DNA of 64,000 nucleotides, from the NCBI RefSeq assembly GCF_046630445.1, contig NC_092337.1, forward strand, positions 190,202,001 to 190,266,000, read 5' to 3'. Every line of letters begins with the position of its first letter. The stretch's first letter is position 1. The notes beneath the pieces were generated by a model that had not been told where the DNA came from, did not search any database, and saw nothing but the letters and a program-made list of their open reading frames with translations. Of the stretch, positions 35,706 through 48,654 are shown piece after piece. The position numbers and the translations under genes were made by a program. This DNA comes from Rutidosis leptorrhynchoides. Its lineage: Eukaryota > Streptophyta > Magnoliopsida > Asterales > Asteraceae.

Positions 35706-37166
35706 AGACTAAATCCTAATATGCAAGATGTTGTTAAAAAAGAAATTATTAAACTGCTTGATGCAGGTTTAATTTATCCAATTTCAGATAGTCCATGGGT
35801 AAGCCCAGTTCAATGCGTACCTAGGAAGTGTGGCATGACTGTTATCACAAATGAGAAAAATGAGCTTATTCCTACTAGGACTGTAACAGGATGGCGTGTT
35901 TGTATTGATTATAGAAAATTAAATGACGCTACCAGAAAAGATCACTTTCCCTTACCTTTTATTGATCAAATGTTGGAAAGATTAGCTGAAAAAAGTTACT
36001 ATTGTTTTCTTGACGGTTTTTCCGGATATTTTCAAATTCCAATAGCACCCGAGGACCAAGAGAAAACCACATTCATGTGCCCTTATGGTACTTTTGCTTA
36101 CAAACGCATGCCATTTGGACTTTGCAACGCCCCTGCAACCTTTCAAAGGTGCATGATGGCGATTTTTCACGACATGATAGAAGAATGCATGGAAGTTTTC
36201 ATGGATGACTTTTCAGTCTTCGGTGATACATTTGAATCATGTCTAGTTAATCTTGAACGAATGTTTATTAGATGCGAACAATCAAATCTAGTACTTAATT
36301 GGGAGAAATGCCATTTCATGGTTAAAGAAGGCATCGTTCTTTGTCATAAAATTTCAAAGGAAGGAATTGAAGTGGATAGAGCTAAAGTAGATGTAATTGC
36401 TAAACTTCCACATCCCACCAATGTTAGAGGAGTTAGGAGTTTTCTAGGGCATGCCGGTTTTTACCGACGTTTTATAAAAGATTTTTCTAAAATTGCCACT
36501 CCTATGAATAAACTCCTAGAAAAGGATGCTCCATTCATCTTTTCAGATGAATGCATCAAATCTTTTAATATTCTTAAAGAGAAACTCACTAATGCACCGA
36601 TTACGATAACTCCAAATTGGAATCTACCATTTGAACTAATGTGCGATGCAAGTGATTTTGCAATGGGAGCCGTTTTAGGACAAAGGATTGAAAAACGATT
36701 TCAACCTATTTATTACGCTAGTAAGACATTACAAGGAGCACAAACGAATTACACGACTACTAAAAAAGAACTCCTTGCTATTGTCTTTGCTTTCGACAAA
36801 TTTCGTTCATATCTAATTCTAGCTAAAACGGTGGTCTATACCGACCATTCTGCTCTTAGATACCTATTTTCGAAACAAGATGCCAAACCAAGATTAATCC
36901 GTTGGATTTTACTTTTACAAGAATTCGATACTGAAATCCGAGATAAAAAGGGAGCAGAAAATCTCGCCGCTGATCATCTTTCTCGACTTGAAAATCCTGA
37001 ATTAGAAGTTCTGAATGAATCGGCCATACAAGACAACTTTCCTGATGAATATCTATTGAAGATAGATTATAATGAAATTCCATGGTTTACAGACTATGCA
37101 AACTACTTAGTATGTGGATTCCTTGAAAAAAGGGTTGTCGTACCAAAAACGAAAGAAATTCTTTAG
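35706..37166 (+). pseudogene. pol: Athila Pol, reverse transcriptase and RNase H part
   Basis: The frame is open from 35706 to a stop at 37164-37166. RT motifs run in order: [32 protein letters not shown], and the catalytic FMDD near residue 161 counted from the ATG at 35721, then [12 protein letters not shown]. RNase H follows with [28 protein letters not shown] and AADHLSR. All catalytic residues I can check are present, so this segment is intact apart from being separated from protease by one stop and from integrase by a frameshift near 37150-37165. Confidence 0.92.
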
Positions 37167-38373
37167 TGATGTAAAACACTATTTTTGGGAAGATCCACAT
37201 TTGTTTAAAAGTTGTCCCGATGGAATAATACGCTGATGTGTATTCGGAAATGAAGCCAGTCAAATCTTAAACCATTGTCACACAGGACCAACAGGAGGGC
37301 ATTATGGGCCTCAACTCATAGCAAGAAAAGTTTACGATGCTGGATTCTATTGGCCTACAATTTTCAAAGACGCACACCTTCTTTGCAAATCCTGTGATGC
37401 TTGTCAAAGGGCCGAAAAAATAAGTCAACGTGATGAAATGCCACAAAATGTCATTGAAGTATGTGAAGTATTTGACATTTGGGGTATTGACTTTATGGGT
37501 CCATTTCCAAAATCACATAATAATCTCTATATTCTCGTTACCATTGATTATGTATCTAAATGGGCAGAAGCACAAGCTCTCCCAACTAACGATGCACGAG
37601 TTGTAGTCAACTTTTTAAAACGTCTTTTTGCAAGGTTCGGAACACCGAAAGCTTTAATAAGTGATCGGTGTACTCATTTTTGTAATAATCAACTTGAGAA
37701 AGTTCTTAAAAGATATGGAGTAACTCATAAAATCTCCACCGCTTATCATCCACAAACAAGTGGACCAGTTGAAAATACCAACCGAGCTTTAAAACGTATT
37801 CTAGAGAAAACCGTAGGATCAAGTCCGAAGGAATGGTCCATGAAATTGGATGATGCACTCTGGGCTTTTAGAACAGCCTATAAAACTCCAATTGGAACCA
37901 CACCTTTTAGACTCGTTTACGAAAAAGCATGTCATCTTCCAGTAGAAATTGAACACAAAGCATTTTGGGCTTTGAAGACATGTAATCTTGATTTACATAA
38001 AGCTGGACGTCTACGGTTAAGTCAATTAAACTAATTAGAAGAATTAAGACATGAAGCATACGAAAATTCGTTAATCTATAAGGAAAGAACGAAGAAATGG
38101 CATGATAAAAGAATCAGAAGATCAAAAGAATTTAAAGAAGGAGACAGAGTTCTTCTTTTCAATTCACGATTCAAGCTATTTCCTGGAAAATTGAAATCAA
38201 GATGGTCTGGACCATTCATAGTCAAAAGAATTTTCCCGTACAGAACGGTAGAATTAATAAATTAAAATAGGATTAAATTTAAAGTTAATGGTCACAGAGT
38301 TAAACATTACATAGATAATCCAATGGAAGTTGACAACGAAATTAATCACAATTTCAACACCACAGCTAACTAA
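37167..38373 (+). pseudogene. pol: Athila Pol, integrase part, frameshifted with several stops
   Basis: In the frame that is open from 37438, integrase begins with an HHCC finger ([11 protein letters not shown] ... CKSCDAC, about 37275-37410), preceded by a TGA near 37233. The catalytic core has D in GIDFMGPFP (about 37485), D in LISDR (about 37660) and E in GPVENTN with exactly 35 residues between the last two. A TAA at 38032-38034 breaks the frame before the C-terminal domain, which remains readable to about 38373 ([29 protein letters not shown]) with one more stop near 38264. The triad is intact but the protein is not. Confidence 0.88.
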
Positions 38374-38544
38374 GTGTGGGGAGGTTCGAATATTTTAAGA
38401 ATAATATGTATTTCTGTTAGAGTTAGATTTTCTGTTTTTGTGTAGTTCTCGAGAATGGAATCCGAATAGTCTTTCCCTAGAAGACCCTAAAGAACTAGTC
38501 TTCTCCCCCCATTCTGAATTTTTATTTTTTTTAGGTTTTACGAG

Positions 38545-38961
38545 ATGAAGAATTCCTGTGAACTAAACCATGGTCTAATGCTACACGCTTTGATCACTAA
38601 ACGTAATAATGACACACTCCCGAGTGACCTGGTATCAGTAATAAGAGCCAAATTGGACGGAGTAAGAAAAGAATCCAGGAACAAAAATAATAAGTTACAA
38701 TTTGGTAAAGGAAAATCAAAATCCGCAGCGAAAAGAAGAGCACGACACCTTGAAAGATGTCACAAATGCGGAAAATGGTCACACGAAGGAAAATGCTCGA
38801 TGAATCAGACATATTCCAATACCGAATTCGTTACTTTATGCAGAGATGGACCGTTCATATGTTTAGAAGAAAAATCGTTGAATGCTCAAGGTTACGCCTA
38901 TGTAGCTATGGAAAACCAATTAGTCCGACTATCTTATGAGTGGGCTAAAACAGGTCACTGA
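38545..38961 (+). CDS. Post-pol zinc-knuckle ORF of the Athila element (138 aa)
   Basis: The ORF is open from ATG 38545 in an element whose pol is full of stops. Residues about 45-70 are strongly basic (KGKSKSAAKRRARHLER). They are followed by C72-x2-C75-x4-H80-x3-C84 (CHKCGKWSHEGKC), close to a retroviral CCHC knuckle but one residue shorter at the end. There is no signal peptide or membrane segment, so it is not an envelope-like protein although it sits in the env-like position. A T-rich tract ending TTTAG (38533-38534) lies just upstream, and CACAG|GTAAGTATG (junction 38977/38978) lies 16 nt after the stop, as if the ORF were an internal exon of a spliced subgenomic RNA. An RNA-binding or nucleocapsid-like role is a guess from the knuckle and basic patch. 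Confidence 0.65.
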   Translation: MKNSCELNHGLMLHALITKRNNDTLPSDLVSVIRAKLDGVRKESRNKNNKLQFGKGKSKSAAKRRARHLERCHKCGKWSHEGKCSMNQTYSNTEFVTLCRDGPFICLEEKSLNAQGYAYVAMENQLVRLSYEWAKTGH

Positions 38962-41466
38962 GAATTCTATCTCACAGGTAAGTATGTACAGTTCTTATTT
39001 TTATTATTAACCTTTTGATAATAAACGCTAAATCGTTCGCTATAAAGTATTAAATTGGTATTCAATAAAACTAGGTTTTGCGACCGAAATTATTAATATC
39101 ATACAAAAATTTATTACATCACTGCGAAATTTACCGTTTATTCTTAAGGTATAAATATCTTTAATCAATCAACTCAAAATATTTTAAAAATTCTTCATGA
39201 GTTAAACTAGGTTATGGAACAAAAATTACTTCACCGAAAAAAGGGGCGTATATTTTTAATAATATTTGATTAATTAAAGTGGGATAAAAGACCAAAAAGA
39301 TTTTTAATTCTATTTTATTTTTACCTTGTGTTTAAAATTAATATATAAATATTAAATTAATATTGTAAATTTTTATAAATCGATATAATTAAGCTTGTAA
39401 ATATTTTAAAAATTAATATTTTCAATATAAGTTTGTAAAACTAAAAATATTAATGATATTTATATTAATTTTTAATTTTATGCATTTTAAATATTAGTTT
39501 GGTGTGAATTTAAAAACAAAAATTTACTTTATTTCACTAAGTTAAAATTTGATATTTAAAATTCGTCGTGAGTTGAAGACTAGGTTGTTGAACCGAAATT
39601 GCTTTACCTGAGGGCGAGACGAGAAATTTTATTATCATTATTTTTAATCTTATTGAATTATAGTATGCCAAAAATATTAAAAAAAAAACCAAAAATCTTT
39701 GCTTTTAAACGCCAATATGTTTGGAAACTGTGGTAAAATTTAATCATTTTTCTACGCTAATCACCCTCAATAATTTAAATTGTTACTGATTACTTGCAAA
39801 TGAGGGCATTGCAAGATCTTATGTGTGGGAAGGGGTTAAATTCTTTCGGATTTTTAAAATTTTTTGACTTAAACACTTGGTTACCATTAAAAATACTAGT
39901 AACGCAGTAGTTGTATTAGAATCTAGTGCTCTCTGATAATAAAGAACAGCCCTAGTCTTATATACTGACTACCCAATTCTAGTAAAATTTTCAAAATTTT
40001 CAATTAAATGAATTCAAAATCATGTTTATACATATTTATGAAACCGAAATTATTGTTACCTCGAAAAGGACATAAATTGAGAAACAACTCAAAATTTTAG
40101 AATTCATTTAAAATGGAATAGAGGACAATAAAAAGGCAAATAAAGAAAAATAAAAGCCAAGTGTGGGAAAAATTTACCAAGTTATTTAAAACATACATCA
40201 CATATTTCTGTAACAAATAATTAAAGATACTTTTGCTTTGGACTAAACTAATCAGTTTTACCAAATTTACTGTAATATATTTGAAAGAAAGATGAATCTA
40301 CACGATGAATCAATTCCATCATTAAAAGAAAGTAAAGTCTTCCGAAAAAGACACGCGCTTCTTGATTTAGGTCAGGAAGTTGTCGTCCAGACCAGCTGTA
40401 GGTTGACGAAAAATCTAGAAAAGTCATCTCTAAAATCAACAGGAAATCCACGGACCTTAGCATCAAACAGGGTCGCCAAGTGGTCAGACTTATCCTAACC
40501 ATGAGAGTATCTGTCTCGTAAAATGGGGAGGGCACCGTGCAAATTAGCTTGATAAGACTAATGAATCAGATCCCCAGAAAGGATAATCTCCTTAAAAGAT
40601 CAAAAATCAGCTTTTAAGCCTGATATTACTCAATCCTAGAGATTGACCTTAAAGATTGAGAATTACAAACTCATAGAATTCGATGATATCTAAACTCGAG
40701 CTTGAACGAGAAAATATTTTGATCAAAATTACAAACCAATTTGTTTTCTGAAAAACCCATTTTTAATGCATTCATTACCATTGAACGTAAAATCCTAGGA
40801 ATTCACCTGGAATTCATTAGGTCACCTGAACCAAATCGGGTGTCAACCGTAAGAACGGTGGTTGTATAGCATGGTCAAAGACAAGACCTTGTGCCAGACC
40901 GAAAAACCATAAGGGTGAGCTTTACTATTGCTCCTACAAAGGATAGTAATTGCATCCGACACGTTATAGACCATATTAAAAGCATGTCAGGGGACATTGC
41001 CTTAACAGTTGCTTGTTCAACGCTTTCCATTACAACCGGATGGTAGTTTACCGAAAGGTAATATACGGAGCAAGTATATTGGACGTGTTGCTTTCCTAAT
41101 ACAAGGTTAGCAAGTGGGTGACACAAAACCGCAAGTTTTGAGCTAAAATTTTCAAATATGAAACCCACCAAACCCACAAAAATATTTTGCAAACACCGGT
41201 GAAGGGTTATTCCGGAAAACTTATCTAGGGTAAAAGCTAGAATGAATTTTCAAAAGATCAAATGTTTTCATAAAGATCCAATTTCCTTAAGGATCTAAAT
41301 TTTCATAGTCATGTGGGACTTTAAACCACATCATTACTATCATTGTTTATACCGCCGTATAAAAATCACTGATATACAAAGTGTGAAGAATAAAGAAGTG
41401 ATTCTAGTATTTTTATTTCAAGAATATATTGCTTGAGGATAAGCAACGCTCAAGTGTGGGAATATT
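38962..41466 (+). other. Long non-coding 3' region of the Athila element
   Basis: About 2.5 kb, AT-rich. A phrase like ACTAGGTT..N..ACCGAAATT recurs near 39070, 39205 and 39585. Purine tracts of the type AAGTGTGGG recur at about 38373, 39825, 40160 and 41453; the last abuts the 3' LTR and is the likely primer for plus-strand synthesis. Short ORFs at 40292-40498 (+) and 40248-40535 (-) have no recognisable features. It may be the remains of an env-like region. Confidence 0.6.
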
Positions 41467-43419
41467 TGATAATGCTAAAAACGAACATATATTTCATAGC
41501 ATTATCCCTCAAGAAAGACAAGCTTTTAGTTGCAATTGTTCTATTTACAAGTAATATTCGTTTAAATAATAAAAGGTGAAGACAAAAGACAGATTCGACG
41601 AATTGAAGACGCAAAGGTCCAAAAAGCTAAAAAGTACAAGATACAATTAAAAAGGTTCAAATTATTGATAAGAAACATCTCAAAATTACAAGAGTACAAA
41701 AAGCAAAACGTAAAGTACAAGATATTAAATTGTACGCAAGGACGTTCGAAAATCCAGAACCGGGACCAAAGTCAACTCTCAACGCTCGACGCAACGGACC
41801 GAAAGTTACAAATTAATTATGTATATAAATATAATATAATATATAATTAATTATATATATTATATATATATTATATTTATATAATTAAAACCGTCGGCAG
41901 TCAAAAGGATCTAAGAATGTTAGCTGAAACTGGAGGCTCCGCACTCGCGGAGTTTGGAGGCATAAAAACTCCACACTCGCGGAGTTTGTGGGCCTATAAA
42001 AGGCCATGCATTCTACTCGAATTCTGCACCTTTTTCTAATTCAATCTATCTATCTCTCACTCGTATACATATACATAGATATATATATATATTAATTTTA
42101 ATTTTAATTCTAATAATAAGGGTATGTTAGCGAATGTTGTAAGGGTGTAAGTCGAAATTTTGTCTGTGTAACGCTACGCTATTTTTAATCATTGTAAGTT
42201 ATGTTCAACCTTTTTAATTTAATGTCTCGTAGCTAAGTTATTATTATGCTTATTTAATGCCGAAGTAATCGTGATGTTGGGCTTAAATATTAAAACGGGG
42301 TAATTGGGCTTTGTACCATAATTGGGGTTTGGACAAAAGAACGACACTTGTGGAAATTAGACTATGGGCTATTAATGGGCTTTATATTTGTTTAACTAAA
42401 TGATAGTTTGTTAATTTAAAATAAAGATTTACAATTAGTCGTACCTATAAATAACCACATACACTCGATCGGACACGATGGGCGGGATATTTATATGTAT
42501 GAATAATCGTTCATTTAACCGGATACGGGAATGAATTAATAGTTAATAGACTTATTAAAACAGGGGTGAATTATGTACAAGGACACTTGGCGTAATTGTT
42601 AACAAAGTATTAAAACATTGGGTTACACGCAGTCGATATCCTGGTGTAATTATTAAACAAAGTATTAAGACCTTGTTACAATTTAAGTCCCCAATTAGTT
42701 GGAATATTTGACTTCGGATATAAGGATAATTTGACGAGGACACTCGCACTTTATATTTATGACTGATGGACTGTTATGGACAAAAACCAGACGGACATAT
42801 TAAATAATCCAGGACAAAGGACAATTAACCCATGGGAATAAACTAAAAAAATCAACACGTCAAACATCATGATTACGGAAGTTTAAATAAGCATAATTTA
42901 TATATTTCATATTTAATTGCATTTTTAATTATCGCATTTTTATTTATTGTCATTTTATTTAATTGCATTTTTAGTTATCGTACTCTTTAATTATCGCAAT
43001 TTTATTTTATCGCACTTTTATCATCGTTATTTACTTTACGCTTTAAATTAAGTTATATTTATTTTTAATATTTTACATTAGGTTTTAACTGCGACTAAAG
43101 TTTTAAAATCGACAAACCGGTCATTAAACGGTAAAAACCCCCTTTTATAATAATTATACTACTTATGTATATTTTTGTATTTTTACAATCATAAGTTAAA
43201 AATATAGCGTTAAGCTTGTTTAAAAGTTCCCTGTGGACGAACCGGACTTACTAAAAACTACACTACTGTATGATTAGGTACACTGCCTATAAGTGTTGTA
43301 CCAAGGTTTAGGTATATCCATTCTATAAATAAATAAATATTTTGTGTAAAATTGTATCGTATTTAATAGTATTTTGTAGCAAAAATATAACTATTTTATA
43401 CACCACCTCGCACACATCA
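41467..43419 (+). repeat. 3' LTR of the Athila element (1953 bp)
   Basis: Starts TGATAATGCTAAAA, ends CTCGCACACATCA and is followed by CAGGG. TATA box at 41995-42003 and two CACTCGCGGAGTTT motifs at 41942-42005. Confidence 0.93.
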
Positions 43420-43424
43420 CAGGG

Positions 43425-43921
43425 TAAAGTTTTCGGACAGTAATAGTTCTCGAGCACGATAAGGTTTTCGAGCATCAAGTTTTCGTACACTTAAAGTTTT
43501 TGAGCACTAAATGTTTTCGAGTACCCCGTGTTCATCAGTTGGGCTAATTCAAGTTATTTTGCCCAAAAACTCAAATTTCTAAAGAAATAGTAAACTAATC
43601 ACTAGTTTCGTAACAGGAAATTTACGGAGAGCAAATTCCCATCAATGTCAATAGTAGTTCCAGACACGGCTATGGTAACTGGAGCTGTCAGATAATGCTA
43701 CTTTTACCTTTAAAGGAAGTAGCAATTACGTCACAGGTAATGTCAACTAATCATAGCAAATCTCTAGAGTAAACAAACACATATGCACAATCTAACGGTA
43801 CACTACTAATTACAATAATGTAATGAGAACATACCTTAATGTATAAGAAGTCATCTTCTCATCTATCATCACATCGATTCCACCTGCACCCCTGACCCCA
43901 TTTCAACACTAGATTCTCATT
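43425..43921 (-). mobile_element. Slice 3 of the backbone Tekay-like element
   Basis: It continues slice 2 across the Athila insertion, beginning with short repeats of the form GTTTTCGAGCA (43430-43525). The block 43640-43920 resembles 32440-32760 in the nested element's internal region. Non-coding. Confidence 0.6.
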
Positions 43922-43926
43922 AGTGA

Positions 43927-46900
43927 TGAAATGTCCCGTTCTTATTGATTAAAAACGTTCCATATTAATTGATTTCGTTGCGAGGTTTTGACCTCTATAT
44001 GAGACATTTTTCAAAGACTGCATTCATTTTTAAAACAAACCATAACCTTTAGTTCATAAATAAAGGTTTAAAAAGCTTTACTTAGATTATCAAATAATGA
44101 TAATCTAAAATATCCTGTTTACACACGACCATTACATAATGATTTACAATACAAATATGTTACATCGAAATCAGTTTCTTGAATGCAGTTTTTACACAAT
44201 ATCATACAAACATGGACTCCAAATCTTGTCCTTATTTTAGTATGCAACAGCGGAAGCTCTTAGTATTCACCTGAGAATAAACATGCTTTAAACGTCAACA
44301 AAAATGTTGGTGAGTTATAGGTTTAACCTATATATATCAAATCGTAACAATAGACCACAAGATTTCATATTTCAATACACATCCCATACATAGAGATAAA
44401 AATCATTCATATGGTGAACACCTGGTAATCGACATTAACAAGATGCATATATTAGAATATCCCCATCATTCCGGGACACCCTTCGGATATGATATAAATT
44501 TCGAAGTACTAAAGCATCCGGTACTTTGGATGGGGTTTGTTAGGCCCAATAGATCTATCTTTAGGATTCGCGTCAATTAGGGTGTCTGTTCCCTAATTCT
44601 TAGATTAGCAGACTTAATAAAAAGGGGCATATTCTATTTCGATAATTCAACCATAGAATGTAGTTTCACGTACTTGTGTCTATTTTGTAAATCATTTATA
44701 AAACCTGCATGTATTCTCATCCCAAAAATATTAGATTTTAAAAGTGGGACTATAACTCACTTTCACAGATTTTTACTTCGTCGGAAAGTAAGACTTGGCC
44801 ACTGGTTGATTCACGAACCTATAACAATATATACATATATATCAAAGTATGTTCAAAATATATTTACAACACTTTTAATATATTTTGATGTTTTAAGTTT
44901 ATTAAGTCAGCTGTCCTCGTTAGTAACCTACAACTAGTTGTCCACAGTTAGATGTACAGAAATAAATCGATAAATATTATCTTGAATCAATCCACGACCC
45001 AGTGTATACGTATGTCAGTATTGATCACAACTCAAACTATATATATATTTTGAAATCAACCTCAACCCTGTATAGCTAACTCCAACATTCACATATAGAG
45101 TGTCTATGGTTGTTCCGAAATATATATAGATGTGTCGACATGATAGGTCGAAACATTGTATACGTGTCTATGGTATCTCAAGATTACATAATATACAATA
45201 CAAGTTGATTAAGTTATGGTTGGAATAGATTTGTTACCAATTTTCACGTAGCTAAAATGAGAAAAATTATCCAATCTTGTTTTACCCATAACTTCTTCAT
45301 TTTAAATCCGTTTTGAGTGAATCAAATTGCTATGGTTTAATATTGAACTCTATTTTATGAATCTAAACAGAAAAAGTATAGGTTTATAGTCGAAAAAATA
45401 AGTTACAAGTCATTTTTGTAAAGGTAGTCATTTCAGTCGAAAGAACGACGTGTAGATGACCATTTTAGAAAACATACTTCCACTTTGAGTTTAACCATAA
45501 TTTTTGGATATAGTTTCATGTTCATAATAAAAATCATTTTCTCAGAATAATAACTTTTAAATCAAAGTTTATCATAGTTTTTAATTAACTAACCCAAAAC
45601 AGCCCGCGGTGTTACTACGACGGCGTAAATCCGGTTTTACGGTATTTTTCGTGTCTTCAGGTATTAAATCATTAAGTTAGCATATCATATAGATATAGAA
45701 CATGTGTTTAGTTGATTTTAAAAGTCAAGTTAGAAGGATTAACTTTTATTTGCGAACAAGTTTAGAATTAACTAAACTATGTTCTAGTGATTACAAGTTT
45801 AAACCTTTGAATAAGATAGCTTTATATGTATGAATCGAATGATGTTATGAACATCATTACTACCTCAAGTTCCTTGGATAAACCTACTGGAAATGAGAAA
45901 AATAGATCTAGCTTCAAAGGATCCTTGGATGGCTTGAAAGTTCTTAAAGCAGAATCATGACACGAAAACAATTTCAAGTAAGATTTCCACTCGAAATAAG
46001 ATTGTTATAGTTATAGAAATTGAATTAAAGTTTGAATATGATTATTACCTTGTATTAGAAAGATAACCTACTGTAAGTAACAAAGGTTTCTTGATCTTGG
46101 ATGATTACTTGGAATGGATTTAGAAAACTTGGAAGTAAACTTGCAATCTTGGAAGTATTCTTGATTTTATGAAACTAGAACTTTTGGAATTTATGAAGAA
46201 CACTTAGAACTTGAAGATAGAACTTGAGAGAGATTAATTAGATGAAGAAAATTGAAGAATGAAAGTGTTTGTAGGTGTTTTTGGTCGTTGGTGTATGGAT
46301 TAGATATAAAGGATATGTAATTTTGTTTTCATGTAAATAAGTCATGAATGATTACTCATATTTTTGTAATTTTATGAGATATTTCATACTAGTTGCCAAA
46401 TGATGGTTCCCACATGTGTTAGGTGACTCACATGGGCTACTAAGAGCTGATCATTGGAGTGTATATACCAATAGTACATACATCTAAAAGCTGTGTATTG
46501 TACGAGTACGAATACGGGTGCATACGAGTAGAATTGTTGATGAAACTCAACGAGGATGTAATTGTAAGCATTTTTGTTAAGTAGAAGTATTTTGATAAGT
46601 GTCTTGAAGTCTTTAAAAAGTGTATGAATACATATTAAAACACTACATGTATATACATTTTAACTGAGTCGTTAAGTCATCGTTAGTCGTTACATGTAAA
46701 TGGTGTTTTGAAACCTTTAGGTTAACGATCTTGTTGAATGTTGTTAACCCATTGTTTATTATAATAAATGAGATGTTAAATTGTTATAATATCAGTTATA
46801 TTATCATGATATTATGATATAAAATATATCTTAGTATGATATATATACAGTTAAATGTCGTTACAACGATAATCGTTACATATATGTCTCATTTCGAAAT

Positions 46901-47381
46901 CATTAAGTTAGTAGTCTTATTTTTACATATGTATTTCATTGTTAATACACTTAAAAATATATTTACTTATCATTTAACATAATTAACCAAGTGTATCAAT
47001 ATCTTAATATGATTCATATGTACCTAGTAAGACGTTGTGATAACGATAATCGTTATATATATCGTTTTCGAGTTTCTTAAATTAATAGTCTCATTTTTAT
47101 GTATATAACTCATTGTTAAAATACCTAATGAGATACATACTTATAATAAAATCATGTTACCTATATATATAACCATATATATGTCATCGTATAGTTTTTA
47201 CAAGTTTTAACGTTCGTGAATCACCGGTCAACTTGGGTGGTCAATTGTCTATATGAAACCTATTTCAATTAATCAAGTCTTAACAAGTTTGATTGCTTAA
47301 CATGTTGGAAACACTTAATCATGTAAATAAAAATTTCATTTAATATATATATATAAACATGGAAAAGTTCGGGTAACTACA
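43927..47381 (-). repeat. Solo LTR on the minus strand (3455 bp), TSD AGTGA
   Basis: On the minus strand it starts TGTAGTTACCCGAAC at 47381 and ends GGGACATTTCA at 43927. AGTGA lies on both sides (43922-43926 and 47382-47386). The last bases, around GAGGTCAAAACCTCGC, resemble the end of the chromovirus 1 LTR, so it is a related but distinct family. A predicted intron runs from donor GAG|GTAGTA at 45863 to acceptor TTCTCAG at 44271. No internal region remains. Confidence 0.92.
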
Positions 47382-47386
47382 AGTGA

Positions 47387-47790
47387 AGTGACAGTAGGTG
47401 AAATCAACTTCGGTTGTCGCTGTTCCATCTCACATACCTTTTTCATCGTATCCTATGATTCCTTCCGTCATTGAAAATCATATCAATCTTTAACCAACCC
47501 AAAACTTTGACATGATGCTCTTGATCGGTCACTTGAAATCATCGAAGAAAGCTTTGTAAATGATGAGGGTCAACGGGATATCAGCAGGGTTTGATCGATC
47601 GTCTTACCTGTCTTATCACAACATCTCACACAAAAGCTTAGTGGATAATACGTTAGTACCTACAGACTATCATACCATTCAGTACATTCACTTAGCTTGT
47701 CTCCCAAGGATATGTTTGACACACTGCCGAAGGTTTGGGAACATGACATCCATGTGTACACGATGCCAAACCTATGCCCTGATACCAAGT
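47387..47790 (-). mobile_element. Slice 4 of the backbone element with its primer binding site
   Basis: The end of the internal region matches 32820-33036 (for example ACAACATCTCACACAAAAGCTTAG). It finishes with the PBS, read on the minus strand as ACTTGGTATCAGGGC (47776-47790), an initiator-Met site with one change. Confidence 0.75.
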
Positions 47791-48523
47791 TGTAACACCG
47801 TCCATTTTTTTTTAAATACACAGCGGAAACTTTATACATATAATACTTAAGTTTTACAATACCACACGATTATTATAATTTATCAGGTGTTACGTTAAAC
47901 AACTATTATTATGTTATACAAAAGACATCAGTGTTTGTTCTTCAAACATATCCATCAATACAGCAAGCTCCTCCTAAAAACCCTTGCATACAAGTCTACC
48001 TGCATGGGAGGAAATGAGGGGTTAACACAAGGCTAAGTGAATGGTACAGTCCTAACATGTATAAGCATATAGCATCAAGCTAGCCAATACACAAACAAGG
48101 TCTCGATAACAAGAGGATCGGTGGCCTGGCCGAGCCCTTAACTCCAATTGATCAGTCTGGAGTATACCGATAATTCCAATTAATGTCTCCCTCGCATAGT
48201 ATCCAGATGCTGGGGGTGCATCATTCAACTATACTACGCGAATAGTAATTCCTGAACCAGAAAGACTCATTCCTGCTTCTTGCCCAACTTACAAATTTGG
48301 CATAGCTACAAAACCATAGCTACCCCACATGTAAGCGAGTTGCCGCTACAAAACCCGCAATCGGCAATATCACTACCAAACTACTAACCTGTAGTCGGCA
48401 TCCAGGGTGGCCACAACAAGTCACTGAATATAGCACAATATATCATATACTAAGTATTCAGGTGAGTAAGCCAAGGTAACAGTAGCATAACCCGCTACTA
48501 AATACTTATAAACATTAGGATAG
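47791..48523 (-). repeat. 5' LTR (minus strand) of the backbone element, left part
   Basis: It begins TGTAACACCG directly next to the PBS and resembles the LTR at 33037-34783 (same landmarks: ACATCAGTG/ACATCAGAG, TGGGAGG/TGTGGGGG, GGCTAAGTGA/AGCTAAGTGA). It is interrupted after GATAG (48519-48523) by a young element and resumes at 57148. Confidence 0.82.
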
Positions 48524-48654
48524 TGTAACACCCCGTTTTTTCCCGTACATGATTTATAGGTGTATTGTGTATGTACGACAGGCGTATGAAGGGTTCGATA
48601 CATGTTTGGGTGTTAAAGTCTTGTATGCGAGAAATGTGTCAGGCCACGTTGGGT

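Larger units (their letters stand above)
22133..43419 (+). mobile_element. Athila-type Ty3/gypsy element, TSD CAGGG, interrupted by a nested element
   Basis: LTRs at 22133-24108 and 41467-43419 (TGA...ACACATCA) are flanked by CAGGG (22128-22132 and 43420-43424). The Asp-tRNA-like PBS, long leader, Athila-type Gag, protease with a DLGA active site, RT with FMDD, integrase and a long 3' region after pol identify the lineage. Without the 7.4-kb nested element the length is about 13.9 kb. Gag-pol has at least five stops and one frameshift, so it is dead as an autonomous element. A 138-codon ORF after pol is intact. Confidence 0.93.

Noticed and set aside
40248..40535. Minus-strand 95-codon ORF in the Athila 3' region
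   Set aside because: An antisense env-like product was considered, but there is no membrane pattern or known motif and a plus-strand ORF overlaps it.
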